Part shown: positions 5,597-10,154 of the stretch, one piece after another
Position numbering within the stretch: position 1 is the stretch's first letter
Layout of the letters: every line of letters begins with the position of its first letter
Assembly (NCBI GenBank): GCA_022562655.1
Contig: JADFOU010000050.1
Span: 1-10,154 of the forward strand
From: a candidate division TA06 bacterium
GTDB lineage: Bacteria; Hydrothermota; DG-26; E44-bin18; JADFOU01
Direction of reading: 5' to 3'
DNA length: 10,154 nucleotides
The notes under the pieces: generated by a model
Seen by the model: the letters and a program-made list of their open reading frames with translations, nothing else
The model's database searches: none
What the model was told of the DNA's origin: nothing
Translations under genes and position numbers: made by a program

Positions 5597-5869
5597 ATGA
5601 CTGAAAAGAAGAACGGATGGACAATCCAATCAATATCTCTACTACTCGTAGCTGTCGGGCTTGCAGTAGGTGTATGGCAGTATGGGGACGGTAACCGCCA
5701 GCAGTACAAAAAGGAAATCTGGTCCGCTCAAAAAGAGTTGTATGAGAGAGCAATCGAAGCTGCATCGGAAATTGCAAATGGAGAGAGTCTCGAGTCGGTC
5801 GCCAAATCAAGAAAAACATTTTGGAGATATAGATATTACATTGAATCAGACAGAAAAAGAAGTTTCTAA
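5597..5869 (+). CDS. Short single-TM protein, probably truncated
   Basis: The 90-residue product has one N-terminal membrane helix (about residues 9-28, TIQSISLLLVAVGLAVGVWQY) and then a charged helical region ending abruptly in FWRYRYYIESDRKRSF. From memory it resembles the beginning of uncharacterised bacterial proteins of ~170-200 residues in which 'KEIW..QKELY.EA..AAS.IA' is followed by 'FW.LYWG....', so the C-terminal half seems lost. ATG 5597 is preferred over GTG 5579 because AAGGA (5583-5587) lies about 9 bases upstream. It is in the same frame as the following cytochrome gene, separated by two stops (5867 and 5879). Alternatively it is the broken-off membrane anchor of that cytochrome. 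Function unknown. Confidence 0.55.
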   Translation: MTEKKNGWTIQSISLLLVAVGLAVGVWQYGDGNRQQYKKEIWSAQKELYERAIEAASEIANGESLESVAKSRKTFWRYRYYIESDRKRSF

Positions 5870-5893
5870 GGAATCAGGTAATGTTTAAGCTCT

Positions 5894-8434
5894 ATGGTAA
5901 AACTTTCAGTTGGAGAAATTAATGAAAAACTTGAATTGCTTGGGGAAGATCAAGCCAAGCATGATGCGGTTGCCAAGATTCAAGAGAAGCTGGATTCTGT
6001 CAGCGGGATAAAGCGCACTTTTGTCGGAAGTCTATTGGAAAGTCCATTTACGAAAACTCGAACAATCGTTCAATACTACCTTGAAGATTTCGACTACACG
6101 GCAGATCGGTGCGCGACATGCCATTTTGCTATCGACAGACAGGGCTACGAACGTACTGCAAAAGAAAGCTTTGATATTGAAGGTGATGGTGAAAATAAAC
6201 CTTTCTACCAATTAAACCATCCGCTGGTTAAGGTTGGTAGCGAAACAGTTTTGATTGATGAGGAGGCGGCGGAAGCAGGTACCTACAGCTTCGCCGACAA
6301 TGGACAGATCACCTTTAACGATCCGGATATATTTAGTGAAGTCGAAATTTCGTATGAAACCGGATATAGACCTGTGCTTCGTACACATCCCTATCAAGAT
6401 GTTCTTCTTGGCAAACACCCTGTCAAAAGATTTGGTTGTACCCTCTGCCACGGTGGTCAGGGACAAGCCCTCACGCCGAAATCTGCACACGCCCTTAAGC
6501 ATGAAGAAGAATTTTGGCTGACACCTGTTTTAGGAATGGATGAACATACTGACACCGTCACAGATGAACTTCGTGGCTATATGCAATCCAACTGTCGCCG
6601 TTGTCATGCAGAGGTAATGATGTTGGATTATCGATCGCCAGGAACCGGGGAAGTTCGAGATTATTCACCTGACCTTTCAAAAGGCATGGCGTTGTTTGAG
6701 GATTTAGGGTGTCATGGCTGTCACGCTGTCGAAGGGTATCCTGTATTGAAAAAATTAGATAAGGTCGGTCCTTCGCTGGCGAAAATTGGGAGCAAAGTGA
6801 ACAGTGTTGATTGGCTCGCAGGTTGGATAAAAAACCCGTCATCCTATTTACCGAAAACCAAGATGCCTAGACTCTTCCCAACCCAAGGTATGACCAAGAT
6901 GGTCTATCTCACACATAACAGAAACCGTGAAGGTACTGTCAGGAGTGAGGGGGGAAAAATTTTTGTTCGAGCAGACGATGGAACTGAATATCCCTACGCA
7001 GAAGGTGAAGTTGAAAAGATTGTTGACATTGTTAATTCCATCGCAGCGTTTCTTGAAGGGGTGAAGGATTCGACACTCGATCAAGCGAATGCCACATTCT
7101 CAACCGATCCGGAGGTGATTGCCTCTGGCGAAGAGGTTGTTAAAACCGTGGGCTGTTTGGCGTGCCATACGGTAGGCGAATTAGGCAATGATTTCGCGCC
7201 GAATTTGGATGGCGTTGGCAACAAGGTGACGCCCGCTTTCCTCCGTCAATGGATTAGCGCCCCGAAGTCTTACGACCCCAAAACGGTTATGCCAGATCTG
7301 AGACTGAGTGAAAAGGAACTCGATGGCGTGGTGGCTTATTTAATGAGCCTCAAGGACTCTAAACCCTCTCTAAAAATCACCACGACTTCTTACGGAAGTA
7401 TTCCTGAAGAAATTAATCCTGAGCTTGGAAAAGAATTCGTTCAGCTCTATGGTTGCTCCGGTTGCCACACTATTCCCGGATTTGAAAATGAGTCAAAGGT
7501 TGGTGTAGACCTCGGCGAATTCGGTGCTAAGGCGGTTGAGGAACTCGACTTTGGGGATACAACAAATATTGAGCATAGTTGGCACGGTTGGATTATCGGC
7601 AAAGTCACAAATCCGAGACGGTACCAAACACGCCGCATTGTATCTCGGATGCCGGTCTTTAATGCTATTGGGGAGGAGGAAGCCCAAGCTCTTGCAGTTT
7701 TACTCAAGAGTTTCCAACCCGAAAAATACCCGCTAGGTTATATCCACCAGTTGAATGAAAAAACCCGCCGAATTGATACTGGACGACGACTCGTCAAAAA
7801 ATACAATTGTCAAGGATGTCATGAGATCGAAGAGAAAGGTGGTAAGTTTGTGGATGTCGTTGCCGCGCATGAAGGTCTGGATACGCTTAAGGCAAAACAG
7901 TTCTCGCCACCTACACTGCAAGAGGAAGGCGCAAAGGTTTATCCAGACTGGTTGTTTGAATTTTTGAAACAGCCAACGCCTATCCGCTACGGGCTTAAAG
8001 TACGGATGCCGACCTTTGGGATGTCCGATGACGATGCCACCGCCCTTGTTGAATATTTCTCTGCACTTTCAGATGAGCCTTTCCCATACGAAACGATTGC
8101 TCTACAGCCGCTTGCTCAGGCAGAACTCCAGACAGGCAAGGAAATTTTCCAAGCCCTTCAGTGTACCTCCTGTCATCCAGAACAGGGTGAAGTTATCCCT
8201 GCTGGTAGCGATAAAACTGGACGGCCCGATCTTGCCTTAGCCAAGCCGCGCCTCAAGGCGGACTGGATTGTTGACTGGCTGAAAGATCCGCAGTCGTTCC
8301 AACGGGGAACAGCGATGCCTCAGAACTGGCCAAAGATCGGTGGGGAGTATCAACCGGTCGGAGATTATGCCGATGGTAATGCTGAAAAACAGATCGAACT
8401 TGTCAGAGACTATCTGATTTCACTCGGCGAATAA
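5894..8434 (+). CDS. Eight-heme c-type cytochrome with five Met-ligated domains, no visible signal peptide
   Basis: The 846 residues hold eight CxxCH heme-binding motifs, at Cys 73, 182, 234, 273, 421, 521, 639 and 757. Each of the last five is followed by an MP motif that could give the sixth iron ligand (M324, M466, M586, M705, M808), so the C-terminal ~600 residues look like five class-I cytochrome c domains. The first three hemes lie in a different N-terminal region. Residues 1-50 are a helical, coiled-coil-like segment. Such a protein should work in the periplasm passing electrons to or from a quinol- or oxidase-type complex; the nearby cytochrome and possible bd-like oxidase fit this. 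The start is odd: no signal peptide or membrane helix is visible, an in-frame stop lies at 5879, and no good Shine-Dalgarno precedes ATG 5894 (AAGGA 5868-5872 suits ATG 5881 in another frame). The 5' end may be broken or misassembled. Confidence 0.9.
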   Translation: MVKLSVGEINEKLELLGEDQAKHDAVAKIQEKLDSVSGIKRTFVGSLLESPFTKTRTIVQYYLEDFDYTADRCATCHFAIDRQGYERTAKESFDIEGDGENKPFYQLNHPLVKVGSETVLIDEEAAEAGTYSFADNGQITFNDPDIFSEVEISYETGYRPVLRTHPYQDVLLGKHPVKRFGCTLCHGGQGQALTPKSAHALKHEEEFWLTPVLGMDEHTDTVTDELRGYMQSNCRRCHAEVMMLDYRSPGTGEVRDYSPDLSKGMALFEDLGCHGCHAVEGYPVLKKLDKVGPSLAKIGSKVNSVDWLAGWIKNPSSYLPKTKMPRLFPTQGMTKMVYLTHNRNREGTVRSEGGKIFVRADDGTEYPYAEGEVEKIVDIVNSIAAFLEGVKDSTLDQANATFSTDPEVIASGEEVVKTVGCLACHTVGELGNDFAPNLDGVGNKVTPAFLRQWISAPKSYDPKTVMPDLRLSEKELDGVVAYLMSLKDSKPSLKITTTSYGSIPEEINPELGKEFVQLYGCSGCHTIPGFENESKVGVDLGEFGAKAVEELDFGDTTNIEHSWHGWIIGKVTNPRRYQTRRIVSRMPVFNAIGEEEAQALAVLLKSFQPEKYPLGYIHQLNEKTRRIDTGRRLVKKYNCQGCHEIEEKGGKFVDVVAAHEGLDTLKAKQFSPPTLQEEGAKVYPDWLFEFLKQPTPIRYGLKVRMPTFGMSDDDATALVEYFSALSDEPFPYETIALQPLAQAELQTGKEIFQALQCTSCHPEQGEVIPAGSDKTGRPDLALAKPRLKADWIVDWLKDPQSFQRGTAMPQNWPKIGGEYQPVGDYADGNAEKQIELVRDYLISLGE

Positions 8435-8482
8435 TCAGGCAAGTAAACATCAGTTCTGTCTTGGTATTTATGAGGATTCTGG

Positions 8483-8887
8483 ATGATTCGTCATCTTCTT
8501 GTCATCGTTGCACTACTTACGGCGAACTTAGTTGGATTGATCTGGCTCTGCCGCAGCATTGACCCAAGTATCAAATACAGCTCTAAAGTTGAGTATAATT
8601 ACGCGAGATTTTGCGCTGGCTGTCACGGTATTTACGGAGAGGGCAATGGTCGGATTGGTCGATTCAAACGACTGAAACCCGCCAAGTTTACTGCGGAAGA
8701 ATTTTGGGATGCGCACAGTGACGAACAGATAGTTCGCAGTATCGCCCTTGGCAAAGACGACATGCCCTCCTTTTCCGTTTATCTTACCAGCGAGGAACAA
8801 CAAGAACTCCTCACATTTATCAAGGAACATTTTCGCCCAACCTTCGGCGTAAATGGGAAAATAGCCGAATTGGAAGACGAGAATTGA
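8483..8887 (+). CDS. Membrane-anchored mono-heme cytochrome c
   Basis: The 134-residue protein has an N-terminal hydrophobic helix (about residues 4-22) that serves as an uncleaved anchor or signal peptide. One class-I cytochrome c domain follows: CAGCH at 44-48, a GxGxGR-type loop (GEGNGRIG), and the Met ligand in GKDDMPSF (M94), ending in the usual C-terminal helix (SEEQQELLTFIKEHF). It is a likely one-electron carrier on the periplasmic side, passing electrons between the multiheme cytochrome and an oxidase. It starts 48 bases after the cytochrome stop with GAGGA (8472-8476) about 6 bases before the ATG, so it is probably in the same operon. A strong terminator lies 31 bases after its stop. 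Confidence 0.92.
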   Translation: MIRHLLVIVALLTANLVGLIWLCRSIDPSIKYSSKVEYNYARFCAGCHGIYGEGNGRIGRFKRLKPAKFTAEEFWDAHSDEQIVRSIALGKDDMPSFSVYLTSEEQQELLTFIKEHFRPTFGVNGKIAELEDEN

Positions 8888-8918
8888 ACCTTTTTCTTTG
8901 TATCATATTTCACGTATT

Positions 8919-8945
8919 AGAGTCACGGATATCCGTGACTCTTTT
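8919..8945 (+). terminator. Rho-independent terminator after the cytochrome genes
   Basis: 8919-8942 is a perfect 24-bp palindrome (arm AGAGTCACGG, centre ATAT). In RNA it folds as a 10-bp stem with a 4-base loop. TTT-G-ATTT follows on the + strand, so it probably ends the transcript of the cytochrome operon. Confidence 0.75.
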
Positions 8946-8955
8946 GATTTAATAG

Positions 8956-8984
8956 TTGATCTCTTTTTCGTGTAGTGCTATTAT
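8956..8984 (+). promoter_or_regulatory. Candidate promoter for the cupredoxin-like gene
   Basis: TTGATC (8956-8961) and TATTAT (8979-8984) are 17 bases apart, with an extended -10 TG at 8976-8977. It lies just downstream of the terminator and would start a new transcript with a ~155-nt leader to ATG 9149. Confidence 0.45.
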
Positions 8985-9057
8985 AATATGTGATCTGTGG
9001 GAGGTATTTTCTGACAGATTATTAAGTCAGTATTTACGTCATTTCGTTTCAGGGACT

Positions 9058-9083
9058 AAAGTCACGGCTCTCCGTGTCATCTC
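9058..9083. repeat. Diverged copy of the terminator-like palindrome
   Basis: AAAGTCACGGCTCTCCGTGTCA keeps the GTCACGG..CCGTG core of the 8919-8942 palindrome, but the right arm has a mismatch and only TTTT at 9086-9089 follows. It is probably a decayed second member of the same extragenic palindrome family, now in the leader of the next gene. Confidence 0.4.
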
Positions 9084-9148
9084 GATTTTAAGAATATCTC
9101 TCTTTTGTTTAATGCGATGATAAAATACAACGAAAGGATTAAAGACCG

Positions 9149-9916
9149 ATGAAAGCAATGAGATACGTTACCACTATCAGTGCCATTATCCTGATAACAG
9201 GTCTGTCTTATGCGGGAACGATTACAGGAAAAATTACGTATGATGGTGATGTCCCCGCCCGCTCAATGTTGAAGGCAACCAAAGATCAGCATTGCATAGA
9301 CGCTGTAAAAGGCACTAAGTCTGAGGCACTTGTCGTTTCCAAAGGGACAGGAATTAAAAATGTCGTAGTCTACTTACGCTCCCGCAAAGCGAAGGTGACA
9401 CCGCCCGCTAAAAATCCCGTCATGGATCAGATGAATTGTGCATACTCTCCCCATGTCCTCGCAGTGGTTGCAGGAACCACCGTGGATATCAGATCTAGCG
9501 ATCCAGTTGCCCACAACGTGCATTCGCACGCGAAAAAGGACCCGGAAGCTGCGGTCAATTGGCAGATTGCTCAACAAGGGAAAGTCTTCCCGTTGACGCT
9601 AAAAAAAGCCGAACCGATTAAATTCACCTGTGATATTCACAATTGGATGACAGGGTACATCGTCGTCGTAGAAAATGACCATTTTGCCGTTACTGGCGAC
9701 AAAGATAAAGATGGAAAATGGATAAGTTCTGATGCTTACGAAAAATCGAGTGACGCGGGAACCTATACCATCGCGAATGTTCCTGCGGGTAAATATCGTA
9801 TTCAAGTATGGCATGAGGAACTTGGCTTGGCAAATAGAACGGTTACAGTCACTGACAGCGGAGAAGTTGAAGAAAGTTTCACAAGCAGTGACTTCAAAAA
9901 GAAGAAGGCTAAATAA
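9149..9916 (+). CDS. Exported cupredoxin-like protein with carboxypeptidase-regulatory-like domain
   Basis: The 255-residue protein has a signal peptide (residues 1-22, cleavage after SYA). A cupredoxin-like domain (about 23-175) carries candidate type-1 copper ligands: H122 or H125 in AHNVHSH, then C161, H164 and M167 in TCDIHNWM. A C-terminal segment (about 177-243) with DAGTYTIANVPAGKYRIQVWHEELG matches the carboxypeptidase-regulatory-like (TTR-like) beta sandwich, and the tail is lysine-rich. It is expected to be periplasmic. A copper-based electron carrier serving the neighbouring cytochromes and oxidase is plausible, but a structural or copper-storage role is possible. AAAGGA (9133-9138) lies 10 bases before the ATG. 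It appears to have its own promoter after the cytochrome terminator. Confidence 0.85.
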   Translation: MKAMRYVTTISAIILITGLSYAGTITGKITYDGDVPARSMLKATKDQHCIDAVKGTKSEALVVSKGTGIKNVVVYLRSRKAKVTPPAKNPVMDQMNCAYSPHVLAVVAGTTVDIRSSDPVAHNVHSHAKKDPEAAVNWQIAQQGKVFPLTLKKAEPIKFTCDIHNWMTGYIVVVENDHFAVTGDKDKDGKWISSDAYEKSSDAGTYTIANVPAGKYRIQVWHEELGLANRTVTVTDSGEVEESFTSSDFKKKKAK

Positions 9917-10000
9917 TAACTGTGCCCCAGGCAGTCACGCAGAATAGCGAATCAACACTCTGATTAGTATATTTACCGATTAAATTTCGGAATATAAATA

Positions 10001-10154
10001 ATGCGCCTTATCAGGTATTTGCTCCCAGACGGACATAACAAACGCCTATATCTTTTCCTTGGACTGTTCATCTTCTATTCTCTTTTAATCCTTGCACCGA
10101 CCTTTGCTCAGGATGTCGGTGAAACTGAGTATCGCGCGTTCCCTAAAATTGGAA
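10001..10154 (+). CDS. 5' end of a membrane protein, possibly a cytochrome bd-like oxidase subunit I
   Basis: The first 51 codons are visible and the gene runs off the window. There is a basic N-terminus, a strong hydrophobic segment (about residues 17-35, LYLFLGLFIFYSLLILAPTF) ending in AQ-like residues that suit a signal peptidase site, then DVGETEYRAFPKIG. From memory, 'Y-x-x-FP-x-[IL]-G' just before the first core helix occurs in bd-like quinol oxidase subunits of Nitrospira and related bacteria, and the haem/copper carriers upstream fit a terminal oxidase. This is inference; the remainder of the gene is needed. No clear Shine-Dalgarno is seen; the upstream DNA is AT-rich. Confidence 0.6.
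   Translation, partial: MRLIRYLLPDGHNKRLYLFLGLFIFYSLLILAPTFAQDVGETEYRAFPKIG

Noticed and set aside
5670..5888. Overlapping + strand frame of 72 codons
   Set aside because: Its first part has shadow-like composition (many Ser, Lys, Arg). Only its last ~20 codons look protein-like, and they are treated as a possible cytochrome remnant rather than a gene.
5881..5922. 13-codon open frame from ATG 5881 with a well-placed AAGGA
   Set aside because: Too short to call as a gene. It matters only as a sign that the cytochrome start may be damaged.
9105..9126. Promoter TTGTTT...TAAAAT close to the cupredoxin-like gene
   Set aside because: The spacing between the two boxes is too short and no other -35 fits; the site at 8956 fits better.

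Overview
The window reads as chromosome of an uncultured Gram-negative-type bacterium. It carries exported proteins with signal peptides, c-type cytochromes and many degenerate short repeats. I cannot assign a phylum from sequence alone. The repeat-filled left half recalls genomes of several candidate phyla and Nitrospirae-like bacteria. The cytochrome region recalls Poribacteria, Planctomycetes or Nitrospira-like respiratory loci. Both are impressions from memory, not search results.

Left part (1-3579, all + strand): an exported beta-propeller protein, then folC (dihydrofolate/folylpolyglutamate synthase), then a small membrane-anchored NTF2-like protein whose start overlaps the folC stop. 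This part is full of small repeats, some inside the genes. They include a ~29-bp palindrome read in the same frame in two unrelated genes (peptide GFKPxxTG), degenerate heptanucleotide tandem repeats with three different units, an octamer repeat, and palindromes.

Middle (3589-5023): an insertion sequence with one DDE transposase gene on the - strand. Each end carries two copies of the same 18-bp motif, so there are four copies in mirror arrangement. No target-site duplication is visible.

Right part (5024-10154, + strand): about 570 bp without a clear gene, holding a near-consensus sigma70-type promoter, a hairpin and short repeats. Then come a short, apparently truncated membrane protein, a large eight-heme cytochrome c that lacks any visible signal peptide, a small membrane-anchored mono-heme cytochrome c, a strong terminator, a new promoter, an exported cupredoxin-like protein with a carboxypeptidase-regulatory-like tail, and the first 51 codons of a protein that may be a cytochrome bd-like oxidase subunit. 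Together the right-hand genes look like a periplasmic electron-transfer module: haem and copper carriers next to a possible terminal oxidase.

The two halves differ in style, and the insertion sequence lies exactly between them. This may reflect insertion next to an acquired respiratory cluster, or an assembly join at a repeated element. The most notable observations are the in-frame palindromes, the period-7 repeats, the doubled ends of the insertion sequence, and the unexplained 5' end of the multiheme cytochrome gene.
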